The notes: a model not told the origin generated them from the sequence alone. 64,000 bases of DNA from an uncultured Eubacteriales bacterium (GCA_951800645.1 CATOIK010000003.1:96805-160804), one strand, 5' to 3'. Positions 34,883 to 42,808 are shown, counted from the stretch's first letter. Translations and numbers: made by a program.

Positions 34883-36160
34883 ATGATATTTAAAAAATGC
34901 GGCAGCCTGAAGGGCGAAATCACCATTCCGGGAGATAAATCCATCTCTCACCGCAGCGTCATGTTCGGGTCTATTGCCAAAGGCCCCACTCGAATCTCCA
35001 ATTTTCTCCAGGGTGCAGACTGCCTCTCTACCATTTCCTGCTTTCGGGCTATGGGGGTGGAGATTGAACAAAATGGAACGAATGTGCTGGTTCACGGAAA
35101 CGGCCTGCGAGGCTTAAAAGAACCGAAAAACATACTGGACTGCGGAAACAGCGGCACTACAGTCCGGCTGATTTCCGGAATTTTGTCGGGACAGGATTTT
35201 CCGGTGACCTTAACCGGAGATGACTCCATAAAGAAGCGGCCTATGAAGCGGATCATGACGCCTCTTACCCAGATGGGAGCAAAGATCACAAGCGTAAAGG
35301 ACAACGGCTGCGTACCTCTTTCCATCACTGGAACAGCGCTTCACGGGATCCACTACAACTCTCCTGTGGCTTCTGCCCAGGTAAAGTCAGCGGTGCTTTT
35401 AGCCGGTCTCTATGCAGAAGGGGAGACAAAGGTAACGGAACCTGCCCTCTCCCGGAACCACACGGAACTTATGCTGAAAAACTTTGGAGCTGACATCCGC
35501 AGCCAGGGAACCACTGCCATCATCCGGCCTGCCGGGGAGCTTTATGGCCAGGATATTACCGTGCCGGGAGACATCTCCTCCGCCGCCTTCTTTCTGGCTG
35601 CCGGCCTGCTCATTCCCGGTTCAGAAATTCTTATTCGGAATGTAGGCATCAATCCTACCCGGAACGGCATCTTAAAGGTATGCCGGGATATGGGCGGCGA
35701 TGTTTCCCTCTTAAATGTACAGACCGAGGGAGAACCAACCGCCGACCTTCTGGTGCGCCACAGCAGCCTTCACGGAACGGTCATCGGCGGAGACATCATC
35801 CCCACCCTGATTGACGAGCTTCCCATGATTGCCGCCATGGCCTGCTTTGCAGAAGGGAAAACCATCATCAAGGATGCCGGGGAACTGAAGGTAAAAGAAT
35901 CCAACCGGATTGAGGTGATGGTAAAGAACTTAACTGCCATGGGAGCAGATGTGGAGGAAACCAAGGACGGTATGATCATCCGGGGTGGAAAGCCGCTCTG
36001 CGGAGCAGTCATCGACAGCCGGATGGATCACCGCATTGCCATGACCTTTGCAGTGGCCGGTTCTCTTGCAGAAGGAGAAACCCAGATTCTGGGAGCGGAA
36101 TGCGTAGGCATCTCCTACCCGGAGTTTTTCCGGGATTTTAACCGGCTGGCTGAAAAATAG
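34883..36160 (+). CDS. aroA: 3-phosphoshikimate 1-carboxyvinyltransferase (EPSP synthase)
   Basis: A 425-residue enzyme that joins PEP to shikimate 3-phosphate. Family blocks are GDKSISHRSVMFGSIAKG near 17-34, LDCGNSGTTVRLISGIL near 85-101 and GELKVKESNRI near 334-344. The early LDCGNSGTT and SAQVKSAVLLAGLYAEG blocks fit class II EPSP synthases of Gram-positive bacteria more than the plant type. A tight three-base gap to tyrA shows co-translation. No terminator is evident before the next promoter. Confidence 0.96.
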   Translation: MIFKKCGSLKGEITIPGDKSISHRSVMFGSIAKGPTRISNFLQGADCLSTISCFRAMGVEIEQNGTNVLVHGNGLRGLKEPKNILDCGNSGTTVRLISGILSGQDFPVTLTGDDSIKKRPMKRIMTPLTQMGAKITSVKDNGCVPLSITGTALHGIHYNSPVASAQVKSAVLLAGLYAEGETKVTEPALSRNHTELMLKNFGADIRSQGTTAIIRPAGELYGQDITVPGDISSAAFFLAAGLLIPGSEILIRNVGINPTRNGILKVCRDMGGDVSLLNVQTEGEPTADLLVRHSSLHGTVIGGDIIPTLIDELPMIAAMACFAEGKTIIKDAGELKVKESNRIEVMVKNLTAMGADVEETKDGMIIRGGKPLCGAVIDSRMDHRIAMTFAVAGSLAEGETQILGAECVGISYPEFFRDFNRLAEK

Positions 36161-36218
36161 ATCCGGTTCTGAACAGTAACGACAGTCTTTACAATTCTCT
36201 TACCATTTTTGAAAACAC

Positions 36219-36247
36219 TTGGCAATCAATTTTTAATATTGTATACT
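36219..36247 (+). promoter_or_regulatory. Promoter of the SGNH hydrolase gene
   Basis: TTGGCA and TATACT are 17 bases apart, about 120 bases before the ATG, which leaves a 5' leader of about 110 bases containing a hairpin. Confidence 0.75.
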
Positions 36248-36266
36248 GATGTATGTGTTCAGCAGA

Positions 36267-36302
36267 CAAGGGGAGCACTCGGTTATGGCCGGTGTTCCCT
36301 TG
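36267..36302 (+). other. Leader hairpin of the SGNH hydrolase mRNA
   Basis: CAAGGGGAGCAC pairs with GTGTTCCCTTG, with one bulged G and one G-T pair, around a Gly/Tyr-like loop, and is followed by TTTT. It starts about 13 bases after the predicted transcription start. It could be an attenuator or stability element; no known riboswitch was recognised. Confidence 0.5.
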
Positions 36303-36365
36303 TTTTATGATTCCATGTTATATAACGAAACAATATCAAATACGAATGTTCAGGAGAGATACAAT

Positions 36366-38117
36366 ATGAAAAAGAATACGCGTACATGGAAGGCCCTGAT
36401 TCTGGGCTGCGTCTGTGCCCTTACCACTGCCTTTTCTGCAGTGCCTGCCATGGCAGGCGCTATGACTTCGCCTGGTATGGGCAGCCTTTTGAATCATGCT
36501 CCCAAAATCAATACCGTAGTGGGAAACGCATCGGCTGTAGTTTCCCCTTCCGGTATGGTTTCCCCATCAGCAGGAGGGCCCCAAGGCGGCGCAGTCAGTC
36601 CGGCCAGCCCTGCAGGCAGCGGAGCCATTGCCGGAAGTGTTACGGCTGACACGGCGCCGGAGCACCACACCCTCTGGATTGTGGGAGATTCCATATCAGC
36701 GGCTTTCAACGACACCAACTACTACTCTCCCCGCTATGGCTGGGGCACCCAGTTAGGTAATTACATCCAGGGCATTACCATTCAGAATCTGGCAGTTTCC
36801 GGCACCAGTTCCAAAAGCTATATTGAAACGGAACAGTACAAGACCTTGCTGGCCAGTATGAAGGCCGGGGATTATTTAATGATTGCTTTCGGCCACAACG
36901 ACCAGCGGGCGGAGCTGGGCCGTTACACCAATCCCAACGGCTCTCCCTCTGTGGTCGGTTCCTTCCAGTATTATCTCTATGAAAAATATATTATGGAAGC
37001 ACGGAACCGGGGCGTCACCCCCATTTTAGTAACTCCCATGGTGCGCCGGGACCTGGGCAACAACTACACTGGAGCCAGCGGCCACATTACCTCTGCCGTA
37101 ACCAATGAGGAAGGCACCTTTGCAGGCGGCGACTATGCCAAAGCCATCCGGCAGTTGGGTGTGGGAAAAAGTGTTCCTGTACTGGATTTGACCGCCCGCA
37201 CCAGGGATGTGTATGAACGGCTGGGGGCACACGGCGTAAAGGACCGCCACGCCTGGACCTCTCAGCGGGAAGCCAGCATCGACAACACCCATACAAACCT
37301 TTACGGAGCCATGTGCAACGCCTGGTTTATTGCCGATGAATTAAAGCAGACCAACTGTGACCTCAAAAACTATGTAATTACAGACCTGCAGGTTCCTCAG
37401 TACACGGAAAGTGCTGTCAATGCAAACTTTGTGCCTCAGGCATTCCAGGCTCCTGCTGCTGTCAGCAGTCTGTGGCCCGCCATCGGTCCCTGGAAAGGAA
37501 CGGTATTTGGAGACATTGACGGCTATGAATATCTGAACAACATGTATTTCAGCTTAGGCCAGGAATCCGACAGCTCTATCCGTATGACGGCAGGCAGTGA
37601 ATCGCCTCTTACCCGCAATGCAGATGTAGGCAAGATCAGCGCAGGCAGCGATGGAATCGCCATGTACTATCAGCAGATTCCGGCAGGTCAGAACTTCACC
37701 CTCTCTGCTGATGTAACCATCAACCACCTGGACAAAGGCAACCAGAACTCCTTTGGCCTGATGGTTCGGGACGATGTTTATCTGGATACGGTAATCGGCG
37801 ACACCATGGGAGATTTCGTGGCAGCCGGACCTTTGCAGATGAACACCTCTGCTCCATGGAACTGCTTTGCCAGAAAAAACGGACAGTTGATTGGCGGCGA
37901 TGTAGCCTCTCGCATCTATAACCCTGGCGAGACCGTTCACTTAGAAATCCGCAAGGGCCCCGACGGCTACACCTGCATCTTCGGCGACAACGCCCCCATC
38001 AGCGCAGGGTTTGACTTCCCACTGACCAGTGTAGATTCTGACTTCGTGTATGTTGGATTGTTTGTTGCACGGAATGCAGATGTGACATTCCAGAATGTGA
38101 ATCTGATGCTGCAGTAA
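36366..38117 (+). CDS. Secreted SGNH/GDSL hydrolase with C-terminal beta domain
   Basis: A 583-residue exported protein. The signal peptide (MKKNTRTWKALILG...AVPAMAGA) ends near residue 32. A Ser/Pro/Gly/Ala linker with repeated 'VSPS/SPAS' phrases runs to about 100. The SGNH domain carries block I WIVGDSISAAF (Ser nucleophile), block III FGHNDQR and block V DNTHTNLYG (the Asp-His pair), as in rhamnogalacturonan acetylesterase. It would remove acetyl groups from plant or host glycans. The last ~190 residues form an all-beta domain (TVFGDIDGYEYLNN...LEIRKGPDGYTCIFG) like those of carbohydrate-binding lyases. AGGAGA lies upstream of the chosen ATG; the longer frame has no site and no signal peptide at its end. 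No wall-sorting motif is present. Confidence 0.87.
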   Translation: MKKNTRTWKALILGCVCALTTAFSAVPAMAGAMTSPGMGSLLNHAPKINTVVGNASAVVSPSGMVSPSAGGPQGGAVSPASPAGSGAIAGSVTADTAPEHHTLWIVGDSISAAFNDTNYYSPRYGWGTQLGNYIQGITIQNLAVSGTSSKSYIETEQYKTLLASMKAGDYLMIAFGHNDQRAELGRYTNPNGSPSVVGSFQYYLYEKYIMEARNRGVTPILVTPMVRRDLGNNYTGASGHITSAVTNEEGTFAGGDYAKAIRQLGVGKSVPVLDLTARTRDVYERLGAHGVKDRHAWTSQREASIDNTHTNLYGAMCNAWFIADELKQTNCDLKNYVITDLQVPQYTESAVNANFVPQAFQAPAAVSSLWPAIGPWKGTVFGDIDGYEYLNNMYFSLGQESDSSIRMTAGSESPLTRNADVGKISAGSDGIAMYYQQIPAGQNFTLSADVTINHLDKGNQNSFGLMVRDDVYLDTVIGDTMGDFVAAGPLQMNTSAPWNCFARKNGQLIGGDVASRIYNPGETVHLEIRKGPDGYTCIFGDNAPISAGFDFPLTSVDSDFVYVGLFVARNADVTFQNVNLMLQ

Positions 38118-38135
38118 AATAAATCAGTAAAAATC

Positions 38136-38164
38136 GGGCTGGTTCCTAAGAAACCAGCCCTTTT
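38136..38164 (+). terminator. Terminator after the SGNH hydrolase gene
   Basis: GGGCTGGTT pairs with AACCAGCCC around a short loop, then TTTT. It lies 18 bases after the stop codon. Confidence 0.88.
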
Positions 38165-38239
38165 CCAATGCTCTTATTCTTCTCTCCTCCGGCGTTTCTT
38201 TCCGCCAGTTCTCCGTTACCTTGCGTCTCATCGTTTCAT

Positions 38240-38368
38240 TTATACAATCCCCAGCATCTGCCCGCACCAAAGCACGATCCCCAGCACCCAACTGGCAAAT
38301 ACGCCGAATAAAATCACAGGCCCGGCAATGGTAAACAGTTTTACGCCGATGCCGAACACATGGCCTTC
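38240..38368 (-). pseudogene. spoVAC: 3' fragment of spoVAC (42 codons), detached
   Basis: This stretch reads in frame as the last 42 residues of a SpoVAC protein, from EGHVFGIGVKLFTIAG to a stop, but nothing upstream continues the gene: the sequence changes abruptly at 38369 and gives stops. The final residues are GIVLWCGQMLGIV. The 89 bases 38280-38368 equal bases 41067-41155 in the intact spoVAC without a mismatch. I infer that this is the original 3' end of the host gene, cut off when the neighbouring segment entered. Confidence 0.75.
38280..38368. repeat. 89-bp direct repeat, left copy (spoVAC sequence)
   Basis: It is identical by eye to 41067-41155 over 89 bases, and the flanks differ at once on both sides. 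The repeat-to-repeat distance is 2787 bases. It has the size and position of att-like repeats left by an element that enters the 3' end of a gene. Confidence 0.9.
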
Positions 38369-38575
38369 CGAGTGAGTCAATATAGAGACAAAAATTATAT
38401 ATAAAATACATCTCATCAACTAAAATTATACCAAATATGGATCATATCGCCTTAGTTTTCTTCAATAATAAAGACGACATATATATGTTATACAGGTACT
38501 AAATGTATATGAATACTTCTCTATCTATTACATAAATTAAGTGTATCATAAGAATTTTGTATTTGTTTGCAAATT

Positions 38576-38623
38576 AAAAAGCATATATACAATGACTTAT
38601 ATCAATCATGTATATATGCTTTA
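38576..38623 (-). terminator. Terminator after the flavin reductase gene
   Basis: AAAGCATATATACA pairs with TGTATATATGCTTT, a 14-bp perfect stem around a 17-base loop; on the minus strand it is followed by TTTTTAATTT. It lies about 50 bases after the stop. Confidence 0.85.
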
Positions 38624-38672
38624 TTTTTAGTAAATAATTGAAATCTTTTCTAAAAATAATAATAATCGTTAA

Positions 38673-40625
38673 TTATTTACCCATAATTGTTTTGCCAGCT
38701 GTACGGCCAGATGTCATAGCCTCAAGTAAACCGGCAACTGTGCGTCCACCAGTAACCTCACCAGCGGCGCATAATCCAGGAATTGCATTGCCATCAGTAC
38801 CAATGACTTCAGCACTTGTATTAACCTTTAAGCCGCCTTTCGTAATGTGAGCTGAAGGAGTTCTCGCACCAGCATAGAAAGGCGCTTCAAAGATACCAGG
38901 GTTACCATCAGGGTTAATAAAGTCGCCTCCAAAAGAAGCACGATTGAATTCCGGGTCAACGCCTGTCTTAACAGCTTCGTTGAATTTTTCGATTGTTTCA
39001 ACAAAAGTTGCAGAATCGACACCGATTAATTCGGCTAATTCTTCTAAAGTATCAGCCCTCACAACAATATCCGCATCTAATAAATCCTGAATGTTTTGTC
39101 CGCCATAAGTGATACCGTCTTCGCCAATGCCAGCATTATTTTTATCACATACCATATAGAAAATTCCATCGGTTTGAGCTAAAGCGGCATTTGAAAGTGT
39201 ATCTCGATCAGAAAGTTCATTTACAAATCGCTTACCCTCTTTATTAACATACAAGTTTGTACCTGTACCGATGAATGGATATGCATCACCAGTTTTTGGA
39301 TCACAAGTTGGTACTAATTGTAAATGTCCCATATCAACAACATCCGCACCAATTTCTAATGCCATTTTAATTCCATCACCAACCATAGCCGGATCATTGT
39401 CAGTTTGTAATTTTGAAACATCGGCCCATCTTCCATCAGAATATTCAATTAACATCTCTTTATTTGCTGAGAAACCGCCAGTAGCTAAAACCACGCCCTT
39501 GTTAGCGTTTAATGTATATTCAGTTCCATCAGAAGCAGTACCTTTAACGCCTACAACTTTGCCATCAGCAGTAAGTAATTCACTAGCTCTAACTTCCTTA
39601 ATGATTTCTACATTGTAATTCTTTTCTTCAATTTCATCTGTAAATACTGAAACGAATAAATTTCCGCCATGTGCTGAAACTGATGAGAACCATCTCGGCC
39701 ATGTATCACCTAATAATAAACTTGGTGAATCAGTCCAGTCAAATCCCAGTTCACCTAACCATTCTTTCGTTGGTTTAGATTTAGATACTAAATCATATAA
39801 TAATTCCGGATCAGCAGCTTGACTGAATCTGAAGAAGTATTGCAATGACATGTATTCTAATGAATCATAGACTTGAGTTTTACCTTCAGCTTTATAAGCT
39901 TCTATATCTTCGGCTACTTTCTTTTGCCAACTCTTAACTACTTCATTATCAGTTTCTCTGGCGATTAAACCTTCAATTTCAGCCATTTGACCATCCGTCA
40001 TTTCATGAATCGAGATAGCTTCCGGATCACAAGAAGCATAACCACCGCCTGTACGAACAGTATTACCACCGATATAAGCGTTCTTTTCGATCACAATTAC
40101 TGATGCACCTTCTTCAGCAGCAGATACAGCAGCAGCTAAACCAGCTCCACCAGCACCAACTACAATAACATCAGCTTCTTTTACAACTGCTTCTCCTGCA
40201 GCTTCGTTATCAGCAACTTCTGCATTCTTAAGTGCTTCAACATCTCCACCAGCTTGGTTTACAGCATCAGCAACAGCATTAAGGATTGCATTACTTGTGT
40301 TAGTTGCACCTGTAATAGCATCAATCTTTAATGATTGATTTGCTATAATCGATTCTGGAATTTTTGCAATAGGAGCATCAGAAATACCTGGCGTTTCACC
40401 ATGCTCTTTAATTTCGATTGATTTGATCGTGTCACTATCAAAAGTAACTTCTACAGTTACATCTCCGTTGTTCCCTTTAGCTGTAGCAGTATAAGTACCT
40501 GCAGTATATGTACCTGCAGTATATGTTTCACCGGTACTTTCTTCTTTTGAACCACAAGCTACTAGGCTAACGGACATCATGGCAGTTAAGCCAAATAATA
40601 AAATTTTTCTTCTTAAGCTTTTCAT
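38673..40625 (-). CDS. Lipoprotein flavin reductase: FMN-binding domain plus FAD-dependent fumarate reductase-type domain
   Basis: A 650-residue exported flavoprotein. The signal peptide ends at lipobox LVAC (Cys24). A short threefold TYTAG repeat follows. The FMN_bind domain (about 45-120) ends with the flavinylation motif DAITGATNTS (Thr near 108), the site where ApbE attaches FMN. The FAD domain starts VIVVGAGGAGLAAA (154-167) and contains IEKNAYIGGNTVRTGGGYAS, HGGNLF, ATGGFSANKEML and GRTVAGLLEAMTSGRTAG at the end, as in fumarate and urocanate reductases. Such proteins reduce an organic acceptor outside the cell using electrons from the membrane flavin chain. The substrate is unknown. It differs from its neighbours in base composition and is the only intact gene in the inserted segment. 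No apbE gene is present. Confidence 0.88.
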   Translation of the reverse strand: MKSLRRKILLFGLTAMMSVSLVACGSKEESTGETYTAGTYTAGTYTATAKGNNGDVTVEVTFDSDTIKSIEIKEHGETPGISDAPIAKIPESIIANQSLKIDAITGATNTSNAILNAVADAVNQAGGDVEALKNAEVADNEAAGEAVVKEADVIVVGAGGAGLAAAVSAAEEGASVIVIEKNAYIGGNTVRTGGGYASCDPEAISIHEMTDGQMAEIEGLIARETDNEVVKSWQKKVAEDIEAYKAEGKTQVYDSLEYMSLQYFFRFSQAADPELLYDLVSKSKPTKEWLGELGFDWTDSPSLLLGDTWPRWFSSVSAHGGNLFVSVFTDEIEEKNYNVEIIKEVRASELLTADGKVVGVKGTASDGTEYTLNANKGVVLATGGFSANKEMLIEYSDGRWADVSKLQTDNDPAMVGDGIKMALEIGADVVDMGHLQLVPTCDPKTGDAYPFIGTGTNLYVNKEGKRFVNELSDRDTLSNAALAQTDGIFYMVCDKNNAGIGEDGITYGGQNIQDLLDADIVVRADTLEELAELIGVDSATFVETIEKFNEAVKTGVDPEFNRASFGGDFINPDGNPGIFEAPFYAGARTPSAHITKGGLKVNTSAEVIGTDGNAIPGLCAAGEVTGGRTVAGLLEAMTSGRTAGKTIMGK

Positions 40626-40809
40626 AAGTCCCCCTCCTGATTATACCTTAAGCACAACGAACTTCTCATTTTTTCATTATAGTTAAATATAAACTAATTG
40701 CTTATAAAAACTATAAAGAATAAGCACCATGAGAATGAACCATATAATTGTTTGAATATCCGTACAAAATATTCTAATCACATTATATCAAATATTAAAA
40801 TATTGTCAA

Positions 40810-40972
40810 TTAATTATATTCTTTCAGATCAATGTACCAGCATACTTTAATTGGCATCTTATCTTGAGCTTTGACAATCACATCAATTCCTGAATGAGTA
40901 TCATAATCCACAAATATTCTGTTTCATAGTAAAAACAGGCCAATGAACTATTTCATCCATCGCCCTGCTCAT
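40810..40972 (-). pseudogene. Possible frameshifted gene remnant
   Basis: Two overlapping frames read like parts of one protein: MSRAMDEIVHWPVFTMKQ... (ATG at 40972, stop at 40901) and, in another frame, FVDYDTHSGIDVIVKAQDK...KEYN ending at 40810. A one-base change would join them to about 60 codons. There is no ribosome site and I recognise no family. Chance is a real alternative; it may mark older content of the inserted segment. Confidence 0.25.
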
Positions 40973-41026
40973 AATTACTTATTTAAAAATCATTTCCTAA
41001 TTTTCTTAATTCTTTATCTCCACTTC

Positions 41027-41482
41027 TCAAATAACCCCCATCACTCCCCCAATCCAATAAATAATTCCCAGCACCCAACTGGCAAATACGCCGAATAAAA
41101 TCACAGGCCCGGCAATGGTAAACAGTTTTACGCCGATGCCGAACACATGGCCTTCTGTCTTATATTCAATGGCAGGAGATACTACGGAATTGGCAAATCC
41201 GGTAATAGGCACCAGCGCCCCGGCGCCGCCCCATTTTACAATCTTCGGATAGATGCCGAAGCCGGTCAGCACCACGCTCAAAAGAATCAGCTCCAGCTGC
41301 ATCCAGGTAAAGGCTGTTTCCTTTTCCATACCCCAGAATTTCATCATTCCGCTGGCGGAAAGCTGGCCCAGCGCGCAAATCAGGCCGCCGCACAGAAAAG
41401 CTTTGGCCATGTCCATAGGCAGACTGTTTTTGGGAGTGATCTCCTTAATATATTCGTCATACGCCTGTTTGTTCAGTTCCAT
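41027..41482 (-). CDS. spoVAC: Stage V sporulation protein AC, with a replaced 3' end
   Basis: A 151-residue membrane protein of the SpoVA channel that moves dipicolinic acid through the inner spore membrane. It contains FLCGGLICALGQL, LTGFGIYPKIVKWGGAGALVPITGFANSVVSPAIEYKTEGHVFG (blocks near 65-110) and three hydrophobic helices. AAAGGAG lies seven bases before the ATG; an earlier frame from 41593 lies inside spoVAB and is not used. Its last residues are GIIYWIGGVMGVI, while the detached fragment 2.8 kb away ends GIVLWCGQMLGIV. Both tails have the same length and hydrophobic pattern, so the gene was cut and rebuilt without loss. spoVAD and spoVAE, which normally follow, are not found. Confidence 0.93.
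   Translation of the reverse strand: MELNKQAYDEYIKEITPKNSLPMDMAKAFLCGGLICALGQLSASGMMKFWGMEKETAFTWMQLELILLSVVLTGFGIYPKIVKWGGAGALVPITGFANSVVSPAIEYKTEGHVFGIGVKLFTIAGPVILFGVFASWVLGIIYWIGGVMGVI
41067..41155. repeat. 89-bp direct repeat, right copy (inside intact spoVAC)
   Basis: It is the second copy of the exact 89-bp repeat. It lies within the reading frame of spoVAC, and the sequence to its left supplies the new C-terminal 12 codons. Confidence 0.9.
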
Positions 41483-41531
41483 TTTTCTTCTCCTTTCGCA
41501 CCTTTTCCTGCACCTGGCCCATCCAGGCGGC

Positions 41532-41978
41532 TTATCCGCTTCCCATCTCCCTGGCAAAGTACACAAGCGCTCCGCAAAGCTTTCCTGCTGCAATGGAAAA
41601 GATGATGTACTGCAGCCCTACTGCCAGATGAATCCGCCGCGCCAGAATGGGAACTGTTTTTAAGGTCTCCGCCAGGCTCATTACCAGACAACCTACAAAG
41701 ATCCCCACAGACAGGCCAAATATGCCCAAAACTATCTTTCCCCCAAACAGAATGGGAAATTCATAAATGTCATAGATATTGCCCAGAACACCGCCTAAGA
41801 TAATAACCGTATCATAAAGCATAATATGGTGCCTTGTTCCTGTTTTTCCAATCAGCCTGGGAAACACGCCGATGATCGCCAGAAAGGCAAACACACCGGC
41901 TGCCACCATGCCTCCGGCGCTTACGCCGATGAAAATCAAAACAGCCTGCTGTCCCAGCCAGGGCACGCTACGAAACAT
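41532..41978 (-). CDS. spoVAB: Stage V sporulation protein AB
   Basis: A 148-residue integral membrane protein with about four helices (LIFIGVSAGGMVAAGVFAFLAIIGVF near 15-40 and IVLGIFGLSVGIFVGCLVMSLAETLKTVPI) and the conserved phrase GVFPRLIGKTGTRHHIMLYDT. It acts early in DPA uptake into the forespore as part of the SpoVA set. The chosen ATG overlaps the end of spoVAA by eleven bases and follows GGGAG; the longer frame from 42005 overlaps more with no better site. spoVAC follows after about 50 bases. Confidence 0.9.
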   Translation of the reverse strand: MFRSVPWLGQQAVLIFIGVSAGGMVAAGVFAFLAIIGVFPRLIGKTGTRHHIMLYDTVIILGGVLGNIYDIYEFPILFGGKIVLGIFGLSVGIFVGCLVMSLAETLKTVPILARRIHLAVGLQYIIFSIAAGKLCGALVYFAREMGSG

Positions 41979-42600
41979 CCACTTCCCGCTCCTTTCTGCT
42001 GTCATTCTGAATCAGGGTTTTGCTGATGTTTTCCTCATAAAGGCGCATTTCCACCTCCAAAGGCGTAGGGTCTGTGTTCAGCTTCCACTTGGCAAAGTGA
42101 TTAAAAAACAGCAGAATGCCCAGAGCCAGCCCAACGGAATAGGACACCTCCAAAACCGTAAATCCAGTGCTCTCCTGTCCGGTAATCAGCCGGTACACCT
42201 CCTGAAACACAGAATTGACGCTGACATCATTGTTGAAGGTCATAATGGCAAACCCGGCTCCGCAGAAGCAGACGATACAGACAAAAATGGTCTTCGTCCA
42301 CTGCCAGAGGGCAGACGGCACCTTCTGGGGATGGTAGTCGATGATATACTCTACACTTCCCACATTGTCTACCTGAATGGACGGATCCAGCTTTTCCAGC
42401 TTTTCGATCACCTGCAGCGCGCTTTCCACATACCTGTGTTCCTTTTTGCCCCGGACGGTTTTTACCTTTAATGCCCGGCATTTAGCCTCTATGGTCTTGT
42501 CACTGCAGTAGACATCTGCCACATCCTTTAAATAAATATCCTGTCCCGGAACCTCCGTCATCTCCCGCAGATTCAGATAAACCGTCTTTTGGGCGCTCAT
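41968..42600 (-). CDS. spoVAA: Stage V sporulation protein AA
   Basis: A 210-residue protein. The N-terminal half is soluble with VYLNLREMTEVPGQDIYLKDVADVYC, a pattern of the SpoVAA beta domain. Two hydrophobic segments follow (FVCIVCFCGAGFAIMTF near 110 and VLEVSYSVGLALGILLFF near 153), with the end on the other side of the membrane. It works with SpoVAB and SpoVAC in DPA transport. Its ATG makes a four-base ATGA overlap with the small membrane-protein gene, so the two are translationally coupled. Confidence 0.9.
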   Translation of the reverse strand: MSAQKTVYLNLREMTEVPGQDIYLKDVADVYCSDKTIEAKCRALKVKTVRGKKEHRYVESALQVIEKLEKLDPSIQVDNVGSVEYIIDYHPQKVPSALWQWTKTIFVCIVCFCGAGFAIMTFNNDVSVNSVFQEVYRLITGQESTGFTVLEVSYSVGLALGILLFFNHFAKWKLNTDPTPLEVEMRLYEENISKTLIQNDSRKEREVDVS

Positions 42601-42752
42601 AGCACCGCCTCCACTACCTTACGCTGCACCAGAGTGCCTTCCGGCTGTGTCTGGAAGCTGTCTCCGCCTAAAATCAAAAAGAGCACGCCTGCTGCCGCCA
42701 AAGCCCCTAAAAGAGCCAGAAATATACCGCCCTTTGCTCTGAAAAATCTCAT
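42597..42752 (-). CDS. Small single-helix membrane protein between sigF and spoVAA
   Basis: A 51-residue protein. It begins MRFFRAKGGIFLALLGALAA and its hydrophobic helix runs to about residue 29 (...AGVLFLILGG), followed by a polar tail (DSFQTQPEGT, then LVQRKVVEAVL). AAGGA lies ten bases upstream. The stop overlaps the spoVAA start as ATGA, strong evidence that it is translated. I recognise no family. Its position after sigF and before spoVAA suggests forespore expression and a role with the SpoVA proteins, by inference. Confidence 0.75.
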   Translation of the reverse strand: MRFFRAKGGIFLALLGALAAAGVLFLILGGDSFQTQPEGTLVQRKVVEAVL

Positions 42753-42808
42753 CTCATTCACATCCTTTTTCTCCGGTCAGTCCGGTTTTCAAAGGATAGT
42801 ATGGCTGG

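Larger units (their letters stand above)
38369..41066. mobile_element. AT-rich inserted segment at the 3' end of spoVAC
   Basis: About 2.7 kb with much lower GC than both sides (for example 14 G or C in the 60 bases from 38461) and AT-ending codons in its one gene. It carries the flavin reductase gene, its terminator, a possible broken reading frame and AT-rich gaps. The 38369-38575 and 40626-40809 stretches hold no gene I can support. No integrase, transposase or terminal inverted repeat is seen, so it may be a relic or a cargo piece moved by an enzyme in trans. Horizontal origin is inferred from composition and the 89-bp repeats. Confidence 0.6.

Noticed and set aside
38124..38411. A 95-codon minus-strand frame between the SGNH gene and the inserted segment
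   Set aside because: It crosses the 89-bp repeat out of the spoVAC frame and overlaps the SGNH terminator. A shorter internal start at 38231 (35 residues, highly charged) has no ribosome site.
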